Source: Halanaerobiales bacterium (GTDB taxonomy: Bacteria > Bacillota > Halanaerobiia > Halanaerobiales > M55B127). Taken from it: 35,970 bases of DNA. Positions 8,780 to 18,590 of the stretch are shown here, in pieces. Below the pieces are notes generated by a model. That model saw only the letters and a program-made list of their open reading frames with translations, was not told the DNA's origin and made no database searches. The position numbers and the translations under genes were made by a program. The stretch's first letter is position 1, and the number at the start of each line of letters is the position of its first letter. The stretch covers positions 1 through 35,970 of the forward strand of contig JAGYMU010000011.1 in assembly GCA_018399995.1 (NCBI GenBank), given 5' to 3'.

Positions 8780-9625
8780 ATGATAAGAAAAATAACAATA
8801 AAAGAAAAATCATCTATTATTATAAAGAATCTTATCCAGAGATATAAAAACCATGATATTTCTGCATATGCTGCCCTGATGGCTTTTTTTTTAACACTAT
8901 CCCTCTTTCCTTTTTTGATCATTCTATTTTCTTTTTTAGGCAGATTCTCCCTTGATACTGAGTTGATAATAGTTACTTTAGATCTCTTCTTCCCTGAAGA
9001 AGCTCATGAATTGGTTATAAATTTTATCAAAAAAAATATTATTGTTAAAGATTTTAGTGTCCTATCTTTGTCACTTATTGGTGCATTATGGGCTTCTTCA
9101 CGTGGGATTCGTGCTTTGATGAAATCTTTGAATATGGCCTATGAGGTAAGAGAGACGAGAAATTTTTTTATTGTAAAGTTTATAGATATCCTTTATACCA
9201 TTTTTATAATTATAGGAATCGCCTTTCTTTTGACTATTACTAATATAGGCAGAGAATTTTTAAACTTTATTCGCCAGTATATTATGATCAGTCAGAAATT
9301 TATCAACTTAATTGGTTTTATCAAATTGGTTGCCCTACCAATAACCCTTATTTTAATCATTGCCACATTATATATGTTTTTGCCTAATAAAAAACAGAAA
9401 TTCATTAAAGTAATACCAGGCACCATATTTACAGTCCTCGGATGGATCGTATTATCATATCTATTTTCTATCTTTATCAATTACATTGCTAACTTTTCTT
9501 TAATCTATGGTTCTCTATCAGCTATTATAATCCTGATGCTCTGGTTATATTTTTCTTCTGTAATACTTATTATAGGAGGAGAGCTTAATGCTGTTATAAA
9601 GGATGTTTATTATAAAATAAAATGA
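8780..9625 (+). CDS. YihY/BrkB-family inner-membrane protein
   Basis: YAALMAFFLTLSLFPFLI, ALWASSRGIRALMKSLNMAYEV, polytopic, IIGGELNAVI near the C-terminus. Confidence 0.88.
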   Translation: MIRKITIKEKSSIIIKNLIQRYKNHDISAYAALMAFFLTLSLFPFLIILFSFLGRFSLDTELIIVTLDLFFPEEAHELVINFIKKNIIVKDFSVLSLSLIGALWASSRGIRALMKSLNMAYEVRETRNFFIVKFIDILYTIFIIIGIAFLLTITNIGREFLNFIRQYIMISQKFINLIGFIKLVALPITLILIIATLYMFLPNKKQKFIKVIPGTIFTVLGWIVLSYLFSIFINYIANFSLIYGSLSAIIILMLWLYFSSVILIIGGELNAVIKDVYYKIK

Positions 9626-9658
9626 AAAAACAGTAAAAAATTTGAGGAGAAGATTATA

Positions 9659-10216
9659 ATGAGTGATATGATAAAACATGTTATTGTCGGAGATATGCTT
9701 GGTACCATATCTGCATATTTTCATAACCAGATAATCAACAATAGTGTTTTTGCGTTTGGTATAGGTTTTAGTAGCCATATAATATTGGACTATTTAGAAA
9801 ATGATTATGTTGTAAACTGGTTTAATATGAATGAACTCTCAAATGCCCTCCCCTTTTTGATATTTCAATTTATTGCAACTATAATACTCCTTTGGGTATT
9901 TATATATAACAATAGAAGATATACAAGTAAATATTCCCAGCTGAGAATAATAGCTGTTTTCGGTGCCGTTTCACCAGATATTATAGATGGTCTATACTCT
10001 GTTTTAAACCCCGAGGCATGGTACAGTGGAAACCTTATTTTCCCATGGCATTCTACCCAGGCTGGTATGCAAAACTTTACAATGTCGATGTATACAACAA
10101 TGGCCATAACAGTGGTTTTTATTATCCTTAGGTATCTATTTTACAAATATATCTTTACAAAAGATCTAATCTATCCTGAAGTAAAAAGACATCATATCAA
10201 AAATAAAGAAATATGA
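9659..10216 (+). CDS. Hypothetical membrane protein
   Basis: Complete 185-aa ORF with RBS (GAGGAGA); several hydrophobic helices and conserved-looking SSHIILDYLEND and FPWHSTQAG segments. No family assigned with confidence. Confidence 0.7.
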   Translation: MSDMIKHVIVGDMLGTISAYFHNQIINNSVFAFGIGFSSHIILDYLENDYVVNWFNMNELSNALPFLIFQFIATIILLWVFIYNNRRYTSKYSQLRIIAVFGAVSPDIIDGLYSVLNPEAWYSGNLIFPWHSTQAGMQNFTMSMYTTMAITVVFIILRYLFYKYIFTKDLIYPEVKRHHIKNKEI

Positions 10217-10337
10217 ACTACTCATTAAAAATTAATTATCCTTTCCTTCATAATCACGCTTAATACAAACAAGTTTATTATTATTTTAACATATATTTGC
10301 AGAATTTTTACAATTTATTTATAATGACTTTGACTTT

Positions 10338-10362
10338 CTCTGATAGCATTTTATCAGAGGAG
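10338..10362 (+). promoter_or_regulatory. Hairpin overlapping the ribosome-binding site of the GT2 gene
   Basis: CTCTGATA (10338-10345) and TATCAGAG (10352-10359) are perfect 8-bp arms with a 6-nt loop; the 3' arm contains most of the AGAGGAG Shine-Dalgarno before ATG 10372. Confidence 0.45.
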
Positions 10363-10371
10363 TTGAAATTT

Positions 10372-11610
10372 ATGCTAATAATCTTTAACTATGTAATTGA
10401 TATTCTTTTAATTGGGTACTCTCTCTACTTTTTATTATTTGTATTATTGGGTTTTAAAACCAAAAAAAATACAGAATTTAAAAAACCTGATAGTAATTTT
10501 GCTGTTATAATTCCTGCCCATAATGAGGAAAAGGTGATCGGTAAATTAATCAATAATTTGAATAATTTAGATTATCCTAAAGATCTTTATGATATATATG
10601 TCATCGCTGATAATTGCGAAGATAATACTGCAGCAAAAGCAGAAAAACACGAAGCAGAAGTTTTAATCAGATTTAATAAAAACGAAAAAGGTAAGGGATA
10701 TGCTTTAAGATACGCTTTTAAAAACCTGGGCTTTTTAGAGGGTAGTTCTGAATATGATGCTGTAGCGGTTTTTGATGCAGATAATCTTGTTAAAGAAAAC
10801 TTTTTGAAAGCTATGAACACACGCCTTCTTGATGGAGAAAAAATTATTCAGGCTTATGTAGATTCTAAAAATCCTTCCGATAACTGGGTTACTGCGACTT
10901 TTTCTATGATGTTCTGGATTAACGACAGGTTCAATCTCCTTTCCAGATACAATGTAGGCCTATCAAGTGTCCTAATGGGTACCGGAATGTGTATCTCAGA
11001 AAAATCACTTAAAAGAATTGGTTGGAATACAGTCACATTAACAGAAGATCTTGAATATTCCATTCAGGCTCTTTTAAAAGATACTAAAACTACTTTTGCC
11101 AGAGAAACTAAAATTTTTGATGAAAAACCGATCTCATTTTATGCAAGCTGTAAGCAGAGATTACGCTGGGGTAGAGGACAGTTATCAGTATTAATTAGAT
11201 ATATACCTAAAATGCTTACAGATGGTGTCAAAGAAATGAGTGTTGTAAAAATAGATTCTGCGATGAGGTTAATACAACAACCATATTTGATGTTCTATTT
11301 TATCGTAACAATTTTAAGGCTAACATTTCCAGCTTCTTTTAGTTCACCGCTTTTAAATTTCTTGGTTAGTAATATAAGAACACTTGGTTTTGTTATGCCG
11401 ATAATGCCTTATCTGATACCGTCCGCTGTCTACTTTTTAGATGGTATATCTTTTAATTCATATAAATATGTCATTTTCTTCCCCTTATTTATGTACAGCT
11501 GGGTATTGATATTATATTATGCCCTCTTTACCTTAAACAACAAAAATTGGTTACCCACCAAACATATCATAAGTATCAGCAGGGATGACCTTAAGAGAAA
11601 TCTAAACTAA
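10372..11610 (+). CDS. Glycosyltransferase family 2 membrane protein
   Basis: FAVIIPAHNEEKVIGKLINNL, FDADNLV, TLTEDLEYSIQAL and QRLRWGRGQ motifs with flanking TM helices. ORF track starts at 10297, but AGAGGAG plus ATG at 10372 is the better start. Confidence 0.88.
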   Translation: MLIIFNYVIDILLIGYSLYFLLFVLLGFKTKKNTEFKKPDSNFAVIIPAHNEEKVIGKLINNLNNLDYPKDLYDIYVIADNCEDNTAAKAEKHEAEVLIRFNKNEKGKGYALRYAFKNLGFLEGSSEYDAVAVFDADNLVKENFLKAMNTRLLDGEKIIQAYVDSKNPSDNWVTATFSMMFWINDRFNLLSRYNVGLSSVLMGTGMCISEKSLKRIGWNTVTLTEDLEYSIQALLKDTKTTFARETKIFDEKPISFYASCKQRLRWGRGQLSVLIRYIPKMLTDGVKEMSVVKIDSAMRLIQQPYLMFYFIVTILRLTFPASFSSPLLNFLVSNIRTLGFVMPIMPYLIPSAVYFLDGISFNSYKYVIFFPLFMYSWVLILYYALFTLNNKNWLPTKHIISISRDDLKRNLN

Positions 11611-11615
11611 GTTAC

Positions 11616-11647
11616 AAAGGCAACCTTTAAATAAAGGTTGCCTTTTT
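11616..11647. terminator. Bidirectional intrinsic terminator between converging GT2 and BON genes
   Basis: AAAGGCAACCTTTA-AATA-AAGGTTGCCTTTTT with T/A runs on both sides. Confidence 0.9.
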
Positions 11648-11654
11648 GGTCTTT

Positions 11655-11897
11655 TTATATTGATAGGTCATTTTTTATCTCTTTGTATTCTATATTATGA
11701 ACTTCATACTTTTTTATTATCGTTTCTTCAATATCTTTTTTTAATTTTTCTGATCTTACAGTACCAAATATATTTACCACACCATTATTAGCCGTTACAT
11801 TTATGATCGAAAGCCCTCTTAATGTCGGTTTCTCTTCTAATGCATTTCTCGCTTCTTTTTCCAAAAGTTTATCATTATAACTGGAATTAAAAATCAT
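11655..11897 (-). CDS. BON-domain protein
   Basis: 80 aa; pattern ...LRGLSIINVTANNGVVNIFGTVRSEKLKKDIEETI typical of BON domains. Confidence 0.8.
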   Translation of the reverse strand: MIFNSSYNDKLLEKEARNALEEKPTLRGLSIINVTANNGVVNIFGTVRSEKLKKDIEETIIKKYEVHNIEYKEIKNDLSI

Positions 11898-12073
11898 TAT
11901 TTCCCTCCTTTCTTTTTTTCATTTGTCTATTAATGTAATAATAACACTCTATACTATTATTAAATACAATATTTCTAAATATATCATAAAGTAAATGTAA
12001 AGAATCTGTAAATTAAAAGGTAAGAGGAAACAATTATTGAATTATTAATATAATAGAAAACAAAGTTGGTGAT

Positions 12074-12814
12074 ATGATGGATTTATTTAATAAGAGGATA
12101 CTTGTTATTGAAGATGACAAACATATATTTGCAGTTATCAAAGCTATGTTAAAACCCTATGAGGATAACACACTTCTTTTAAAAACAGATGGTGAATCAG
12201 GCCTAAAAGAAGCTCTTGAAAATGATTATGATCTTATCTTATTAGATATAATGCTTCCCAAAAAAGATGGATGGGAAGTATGTAAAGAAATAAAAAAGGA
12301 AAAGAAAAATCTACCTATTATAATCCTTACAGCTAAAACTGAAGAAACTGACAAAGTCTTAGGACTTGAAATTGGTGCTGACGATTATGTTACAAAACCC
12401 TTTAGCCCTAGAGAATTAACCGCCAGGATAAAAGCTGTACTGAGAAGATATGAAAGAACTGCTAAGAAAGATCGGAATATAATTAAATTTGATAATATCA
12501 ACCTTAAAATTGATAAAGATACATACCTTGTTAGCATTAACGGATACAACATTAAGTTGGCACCTAAAGAATTTAAACTATTATTCTATCTGGCTGCAAA
12601 CGAAGAACAAGTTTTTACAAGAGGTCAACTGCTAGAGAATATATGGGGTTTCAGGAATTTAACTGAAACCAGGACTATAGATGAACATATAAAAAGAATA
12701 AGAAAGAAATTATCCGATGCTGATATCCCTCATCAACCTATTAAAACTGTTTGGGGTGTTGGTTACAAATTTTCCAGTCGGAAGGGAAATAACTATGATC
12801 AGAAAAATGTTTAA
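12074..12814 (+). CDS. OmpR/PhoB-family response regulator
   Basis: ILVIEDDKHI, LILLDIMLPKKDGWEVC, GADDYVTKPFSPRELTARIKA receiver motifs; C-terminal winged helix ENIWGF..ETRTIDEHIKRIRKKL. Confidence 0.96.
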   Translation: MMDLFNKRILVIEDDKHIFAVIKAMLKPYEDNTLLLKTDGESGLKEALENDYDLILLDIMLPKKDGWEVCKEIKKEKKNLPIIILTAKTEETDKVLGLEIGADDYVTKPFSPRELTARIKAVLRRYERTAKKDRNIIKFDNINLKIDKDTYLVSINGYNIKLAPKEFKLLFYLAANEEQVFTRGQLLENIWGFRNLTETRTIDEHIKRIRKKLSDADIPHQPIKTVWGVGYKFSSRKGNNYDQKNV

Positions 12815-14300
12815 TATAAACAGCATATTTGGCCGCTTGATGGTATCTCATATGATTATTATATTTATCTCACTTGCAGTTATAGGAATAATGTTTGGTT
12901 ATCTGGTCCAAAATTATTATTATGGCTTAAAGGAATGGGAAGCAACCAATAATGGTCGAAGGGTTGCCTCTCTTGTAAGTGAAAATCTCGAAGAAGAAAA
13001 TATATTAATGACAGATGAAATAAGCCTGGGCAGCACCAGGACTAAAATAGTCACCATCGCACGTTCTACCAATATGGAAATCGGCTTAATCGATGAAAAT
13101 GGTAAAATGTTATTAAATGTTTCCTCTATACAGGCTAATCTTTCATTAGAACCTGAAGAATTAAACCATGTTCTGTCTGGTAATACATTTAGTAAAAAGA
13201 TAATGGGGCCGGAATATAAGCTCTTATTTATGGCAATTCCCCTTAAAAAAACTGAGGATAATAATATAAAAATAGTTGAGGCAAAGAACACTGATGATGC
13301 AAGTCAGGTTAAGGGCGCTATTTTAATCCAGACTCCACTCGGTAATACCGCTACAACTGTTAACAATATTATGAAACTCATCCTCTACTCATTTTTAGTG
13401 GCTTTGATTGCTTCTGTTTTTTTAAGTTATTCCTTCTCTGAAAGAATCACAAAACCGATAGATAGTATAAAAAAAGCAGCCTTAAAAAGTTCAGACGGTA
13501 AGGTAGAAGAAGTCAAACTGCCCGATAGCAGTACTGAAGAGATTAACCACCTTGCTAACACTTATAATTATGCCGCTAGACAGATTAATAGAACATTAAA
13601 AAAACAAAAATCACTTGAAAAGATGCAAAAACAGTTTGTTGCTGATGTATCTCATGAGTTTCGGGCTCCCCTAACCTCTATTAAAGGTTTTTTAGAAATT
13701 CTTATCGAACAGGATCTAAACAAAGACGATATAGATGAATATTTAAATATAATGTATACGGATACAGAACATCTAGAAAGAGTTTTATCAAATTTATTAG
13801 TATTATCAAAATTAGATACAGAAAAAGAATCATTAAATTTAAAACAGACATCACCTGAATTTCTTATTAAAGCAGCGTTAAAGTCTTTGGAAACCAAAAT
13901 TAGAGATAAAAACATAAAGATCAATAAAGTAATAGATGATTATTTATTAGATATAGAAATTGATAGAAATAAGATACATGAAGTATTGATTAACCTGATA
14001 GAAAATGCTATTAACTATTCCAAAGTTGGTTCTGAAATAACCATAAAAGTAAAAAATATAGAAGATAGTGATTACAGTGTTAGATTTTCTATCATAGATA
14101 ACGGAATTGGCATACCGGAAGATGAGTTAGAAAATATCTGGAAGAGGTTCTATAAAATTGATTCTGCACGTACTCGTAAAGTTCAAGAAGGCAGCGGTTT
14201 AGGCCTTGCTATTGTGAAGGATATAATTCAAAAACATAATGGAGAAATCAATATAGAAAGCACAGTCGGTGAAGGATCAAAATTTACCTTTAAACTTTAA
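12795..14300 (+). CDS. Sensor histidine kinase (HAMP, HisKA, HATPase)
   Basis: FVADVSHEFRAPLTSIKGFLE H-box, NLIENAINYS N-box, DNGIGIP, GSGLGLAIVKDIIQKHNG. Start set at ATG 12795 with upstream GAAGGGA rather than ORF-track 12717; overlaps the regulator gene by 20 nt. Confidence 0.95.
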   Translation: MIRKMFNINSIFGRLMVSHMIIIFISLAVIGIMFGYLVQNYYYGLKEWEATNNGRRVASLVSENLEEENILMTDEISLGSTRTKIVTIARSTNMEIGLIDENGKMLLNVSSIQANLSLEPEELNHVLSGNTFSKKIMGPEYKLLFMAIPLKKTEDNNIKIVEAKNTDDASQVKGAILIQTPLGNTATTVNNIMKLILYSFLVALIASVFLSYSFSERITKPIDSIKKAALKSSDGKVEEVKLPDSSTEEINHLANTYNYAARQINRTLKKQKSLEKMQKQFVADVSHEFRAPLTSIKGFLEILIEQDLNKDDIDEYLNIMYTDTEHLERVLSNLLVLSKLDTEKESLNLKQTSPEFLIKAALKSLETKIRDKNIKINKVIDDYLLDIEIDRNKIHEVLINLIENAINYSKVGSEITIKVKNIEDSDYSVRFSIIDNGIGIPEDELENIWKRFYKIDSARTRKVQEGSGLGLAIVKDIIQKHNGEINIESTVGEGSKFTFKL

Positions 14301-14400
14301 ATTGTTCTTTATTGAAAACATGTAATATTTGACATATCAACTTTCTAATGTTAAGATTAATAACTGTTGATAATTATAAAATAAGAGGTGAATTAAATTA

Positions 14401-14778
14401 ATGTCAGTTATTAAGAAAGCGAAAGAATTAGGAGAAGAACTCGTAAACTCACAGGAATATGCTGAACTTAAAAGAAAAGAAAGTGCTTTATATGACGATG
14501 AAAAGGCTACATCACTTTTAAAAGAATATGAAAATATAAACAAGCAGGTACAGATGGCCCGTAATAATGGGAAGGAAATTAATGAAAAACATCAAAAAAA
14601 GTTACAGAGCCTACAATTAAAAATGGAACAAAATCCTTCCATTAATACTTATATTGAAAGTCAAAAGAAATTTAATGAAGTAATGAATTCCATAAACAAG
14701 ATTATCAATGGATATATCTCCGGTCAGGCTGAACAGGAAAATGAATCCGAACAGAGTTCCAGTAATATTATAACTTAA
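14401..14778 (+). CDS. YlbF-family protein
   Basis: 125 aa, helical, AKELGEELVNSQEYAELKRKESALYDDEKATSLLKEYENI...QKFNEVMNSINKII; RBS AGAGGTG. Confidence 0.8.
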   Translation: MSVIKKAKELGEELVNSQEYAELKRKESALYDDEKATSLLKEYENINKQVQMARNNGKEINEKHQKKLQSLQLKMEQNPSINTYIESQKKFNEVMNSINKIINGYISGQAEQENESEQSSSNIIT

Positions 14779-14804
14779 TTATTTAAAACATGTGATATCA
14801 AATA

Positions 14805-14835
14805 AAGGTTCCCAAATGGGAACCTTGTTTTTTTT
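14805..14835 (+). terminator. Intrinsic terminator after the YlbF gene
   Basis: AAGGTTCCC-AAAT-GGGAACCTT-G-TTTTTTTT. Confidence 0.9.
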
Positions 14836-14843
14836 GCAAATAT

Positions 14844-16070
14844 TTAACAATTAAGACCTGCTAAATAACCTGTTGAAAAAGCAATCTGAAGATTATAACC
14901 CCCTGTTAAGGCATCTACATCTATTATCTCCCCCGCAAAGTATAGCCCTTCGATAATTTTTGATTCCATGGTTTGAGGATTAATTTGATCTACATTAACA
15001 CCACCACTCGTTATTATTGCTTGATCAAAAGCACTGTAATCTCTAATAGTAAAGTTGAACTGTTTAAAAAGGCTGATAATCTTCTGCCTCTCCTCTTGTG
15101 TAATTTGATTTACTTTTTTTCTGAGATCTATGCCTATTCTCTTCAAAAATATCGGAATTATTTTTTGGGGCAGCAGATCATCTAAGGAATTTTTAAAGTC
15201 TTTATTGGCATATCTATTAAAATCTCTCTGGAGTCTTTTATCCAGCTTATTTTTGTCCAGTCCTGGTTTTAAATCAATTGAAAGAATATAGTTTTTATCT
15301 TTAATTTTTTTAAAGTGAGAACTGGCTGATAAAATAATCGGACCAGAAACACCTGTATCTGTAAAGATTAGATCACCGAAATTTTGATAAAGGACTTCAT
15401 TTGAACTAGTTTTTATCTTTATCTTAACCAATTTTAAGCTGAGACCCTCTAGATGTTTTGTCTCATAGCTTTCATAAAGGTCAAGCCCAACCAATGAAGG
15501 ATAGAGTTCTTTGATCTCATGTCCCTGTTTTTCTGCCATCTCATAGGCCTGTCCTGTAGATCCGGTAGCCTGGTAAGTAGATCCGCCGGCTGCCAAAATA
15601 AGTGAATTACATTTATACTCTTGTTGATCAGCTGTTAACACTTTAACAACCTTATTATTTTTACTTATAATATCTATAATTTCTTTATGAATTATTTTAA
15701 CTTCATTTTGCCTTAAATAATTTTTTAATACCTTATTGACATCACTGGCTTTATCCGATTCAGGGAAAACACGCCTGCCTCTTTCTACTTTTGTTTTTAA
15801 TCCCAGATCTTCAAAAAAAGTTATCAGACGCTGACTGTCCATCGTATAAAAAGCACTGTATAAAAAACTGCTGTTGTTAACTACATGATCAAGCAGATTT
15901 TTGACATCAGATTTATTAGTTAAATTACATCTGCCCTTTCCAGTTATATATAATTTTTTCCCCAACTTTTTATTTTTTTCAAATAGTATTACTTCTCTTT
16001 TTCGCTCAGCAGCAGTTCCAGCAGCCATCATACCGGCTGGACCACCACCAATTACAATTACATCACTCAT
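14844..16070 (-). CDS. HI0933/BaiN-family NAD(P)/FAD-dependent flavoprotein
   Basis: VIVIGGGPAGMMAAGTAAERKREVILFEKNKKLGKKLYITGKGRCNLTN; TSGGVNVDQINPQTMESKIIEGLYFAGEIIDVDALTGGYNLQIAFSTG. Start taken at ATG 16070 with GGAG upstream rather than 16103. Confidence 0.95.
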   Translation of the reverse strand: MSDVIVIGGGPAGMMAAGTAAERKREVILFEKNKKLGKKLYITGKGRCNLTNKSDVKNLLDHVVNNSSFLYSAFYTMDSQRLITFFEDLGLKTKVERGRRVFPESDKASDVNKVLKNYLRQNEVKIIHKEIIDIISKNNKVVKVLTADQQEYKCNSLILAAGGSTYQATGSTGQAYEMAEKQGHEIKELYPSLVGLDLYESYETKHLEGLSLKLVKIKIKTSSNEVLYQNFGDLIFTDTGVSGPIILSASSHFKKIKDKNYILSIDLKPGLDKNKLDKRLQRDFNRYANKDFKNSLDDLLPQKIIPIFLKRIGIDLRKKVNQITQEERQKIISLFKQFNFTIRDYSAFDQAIITSGGVNVDQINPQTMESKIIEGLYFAGEIIDVDALTGGYNLQIAFSTGYLAGLNC

Positions 16071-16083
16071 TTTTTCACTCCAT

Positions 16084-17280
16084 TTAGCGGTTGTATTTGT
16101 CAAGATACTTTTCTATGCCCTTTAAAGCCTTTTTGATATTTTTTTTGGGGGTGGCTAAGTTCATTCTCAAAAAACCTTCACCACCGTCTCCGAACCAATT
16201 ACCCGGTTCTAGGGCAATGTTAAATTCTTTAACTAGTTTATCATTAACATCCTCAGAATATTTATTTACATCTCGAAAATCCAGCCAAAATAAGTAAGTT
16301 CCCTCCGGTTTATAATATTTTATCTCCGGCATATTTTTATCTAAATAATCAGCTGTATAATCAATGTTTTCTTTAAGATACTTTAATTGTGCTCTTAACC
16401 ATTGTTCTCCCTTATTATAGGCTGCCTGCATTGCCATTAATCCAAATATATTTCCTGCACCAACCAGGTGATTTTTCACATTAATAAATTTCTTTTTTAT
16501 CTTTTGATTGGGAATAATAGCAAAAGATGTCTTCAGTCCTGCTATATTGAAGGTCTTAGAAGGAGCCATTAAAGTAATGCTCTGCATCTCAATTTCTTGG
16601 GACAAACTGGCTGCTGGAATATGTTGGTTGTCTGCAAAAATAAAGTCTGCATGAATTTCATCTGAAATTAATAGCATGTCATTTTCTAATACAACTTGAT
16701 TAATCTCAGACAGCTCCTTTTTATTCCAGACCCGTCCGACCGGATTATGTGGGTTACAAAACAGAAATAGTTCAGTCCTTTTACAGCCCTCTTCACTATC
16801 CGGTGATAAAATACTTTTTAAACCTTTAAAATCAATTTTGTAATAATTGTCTTGATTAATCAGCTGGTTATTGACAATCTGTCGTCCTATATTTTTAATT
16901 GTTGAGCTAAAAGGATAATAAACCGGGGGCTGGATAATAACACCATCACCTGGAACACTGAAAGCACGTATTGCAATATTGATAGAAGGAACTACTCCAC
17001 TTGAATAAACTATCCATTCCTTTTTAATCTGCCAGTTATAATGCTTTTTTATCCAGTTTATGATAATTTCAGATAGTTCTTTAGAAGGGAAGGTATAACC
17101 AAAAACCCCGTGGTCTAATCGCTTTTTTAGGGCTTCTTTAATCTCAGGGGCGGTCTCCCAATCAGAATCCGCTACCCAGAGCGGCAGACAATCTTCTTTA
17201 CCAAAAATATTTTCGGTCAAATCCCATTTTATAGAATTACTTCCGGTTCTATCAATTGTTTTATCAAATATATACTCCAT
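16084..17280 (-). CDS. MalY/PatB-type PLP-dependent aminotransferase / C-S lyase
   Basis: NSIKWD, PLWVADSDWETAPEIKEAL, FCNPHNPVGRVW, SDEIHADFIF, MAPSKTFNIAGLKTSFAIIPN; AGGAGG RBS. Confidence 0.92.
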   Translation of the reverse strand: MEYIFDKTIDRTGSNSIKWDLTENIFGKEDCLPLWVADSDWETAPEIKEALKKRLDHGVFGYTFPSKELSEIIINWIKKHYNWQIKKEWIVYSSGVVPSINIAIRAFSVPGDGVIIQPPVYYPFSSTIKNIGRQIVNNQLINQDNYYKIDFKGLKSILSPDSEEGCKRTELFLFCNPHNPVGRVWNKKELSEINQVVLENDMLLISDEIHADFIFADNQHIPAASLSQEIEMQSITLMAPSKTFNIAGLKTSFAIIPNQKIKKKFINVKNHLVGAGNIFGLMAMQAAYNKGEQWLRAQLKYLKENIDYTADYLDKNMPEIKYYKPEGTYLFWLDFRDVNKYSEDVNDKLVKEFNIALEPGNWFGDGGEGFLRMNLATPKKNIKKALKGIEKYLDKYNR

Positions 17281-17303
17281 TGAAAATTTCCTCCTCTAAT
17301 CAT

Positions 17304-18590
17304 TTAATCATTGTAAAAAGCCGTCATTAATTGTATAGCTGATTCATGATCATCTAATCCATATAATTCCCTAATTGAATGCATCGATAAAATAGGGTTA
17401 CCAATATCAACTGATTCTATGCCCAGCTGTCTGACATTAAGAGGACCTATTGTAGATCCACCCTTTTGATTGGAATTATTAACAAAAATTTGATATTCAA
17501 TATCATTTTCAAAGCATAATTTTTTTATATAGGCCCCTGAATAACTATTTGTTGTATAACTGCGGTTACTGCTTACCTTAATAACCAAACCAGAATTGAT
17601 GATTGGCTTATTGGTTGGGTCATGTTTATCAGCATAAGCTGGGTGAAAAGCGTGAGCCATATCAGCGGACACCATAAAACTATTCTCAATAATTTGCAGA
17701 TAGTCTTCTCTACCTCCATCTAGGCCATATATAATCCTTTCCAATAAATTATTGAGTAGAGGTGAATCTGCTCCCACCTCTGTATGGCTGCCAATCTCCT
17801 CATTATCAAACAATGCCAGCAATTTAAATTTGTTATCACTACTTTTTAAAAAAGCCTGCAGCCCTGCATGTACCATACCCAGGTCATCAATCTGTCCTGC
17901 ACTTAAAAATTCCTCTTTACTTCCCATAATTTTAGGTTCTTCTACATCTCTTAAATAAAGGTCGAAATCCAAAATTTGTTCTTTCTTTAGAACTAACTTT
18001 TCTGCTATCAGTTTGAGCAGATAGTCCTCCTTTTTTTGATCATTATCTACAGTCATGATAAAAGGCAGTAGTTCTTTTTGTTTATCTATTTTTTGCCCTT
18101 CATTAACCTTTCTATTGAGGTGAATGGCTAAATTAGGAATGATCATTAGGGGTCTTGCAAAGTTGATATTTATATTTTTTATTTCTCCCTCTTTTAAACA
18201 ACTGATTCTACCGGCTAAAGTTAAAGGTCTGTCAAACCAGGTATTTAAAATAGGGCCACCATAAACCTCTGTATTTAACCGCAGGTATTTTTCTTCATCT
18301 TTAAATTCGGGTTGTGGTTTAATCTTGATTGAGGGGCTGTCAGTATGAGCGCCGATAATTTTGAACCCATTTTTTAATGCTTTAAGATCACCTGTGGTAA
18401 AAGCAATTACAGCTGAATCATTTTTAATAACATAGTACTTTTTATGGGCTTCAACCTGAAAGTTTTCTTTAATATCTAAAGCCTTAAAACCATTTTCTTT
18501 TAAAATATTTGTTATATTATCGGTTACATGAAAGGGTGTCAGTCCACTTTTTAAAAAGCTTATAAGTGATTTCGCATTTTTATAAGTCAT
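17304..18590 (-). CDS. M18-family aminopeptidase
   Basis: GAHTDSPSIKIKP, YGGPILNTWFDRPLTLAGR, ALFDNEEIGSHTEVGADSPLL, VSADMAHAFHPAYADKHD, GGSTIGP. Confidence 0.95.
   Translation of the reverse strand: MTYKNAKSLISFLKSGLTPFHVTDNITNILKENGFKALDIKENFQVEAHKKYYVIKNDSAVIAFTTGDLKALKNGFKIIGAHTDSPSIKIKPQPEFKDEEKYLRLNTEVYGGPILNTWFDRPLTLAGRISCLKEGEIKNININFARPLMIIPNLAIHLNRKVNEGQKIDKQKELLPFIMTVDNDQKKEDYLLKLIAEKLVLKKEQILDFDLYLRDVEEPKIMGSKEEFLSAGQIDDLGMVHAGLQAFLKSSDNKFKLLALFDNEEIGSHTEVGADSPLLNNLLERIIYGLDGGREDYLQIIENSFMVSADMAHAFHPAYADKHDPTNKPIINSGLVIKVSSNRSYTTNSYSGAYIKKLCFENDIEYQIFVNNSNQKGGSTIGPLNVRQLGIESVDIGNPILSMHSIRELYGLDDHESAIQLMTAFYND

Noticed and set aside
10297-10371. Upstream start of the GT2 ORF
   Set aside because: No RBS at 10297, whereas AGAGGAG precedes ATG 10372.
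12717-12794. N-terminal extension of the histidine kinase ORF
   Set aside because: Lies within the response-regulator gene in another frame; ATG 12795 has a good RBS and begins a typical TM segment.
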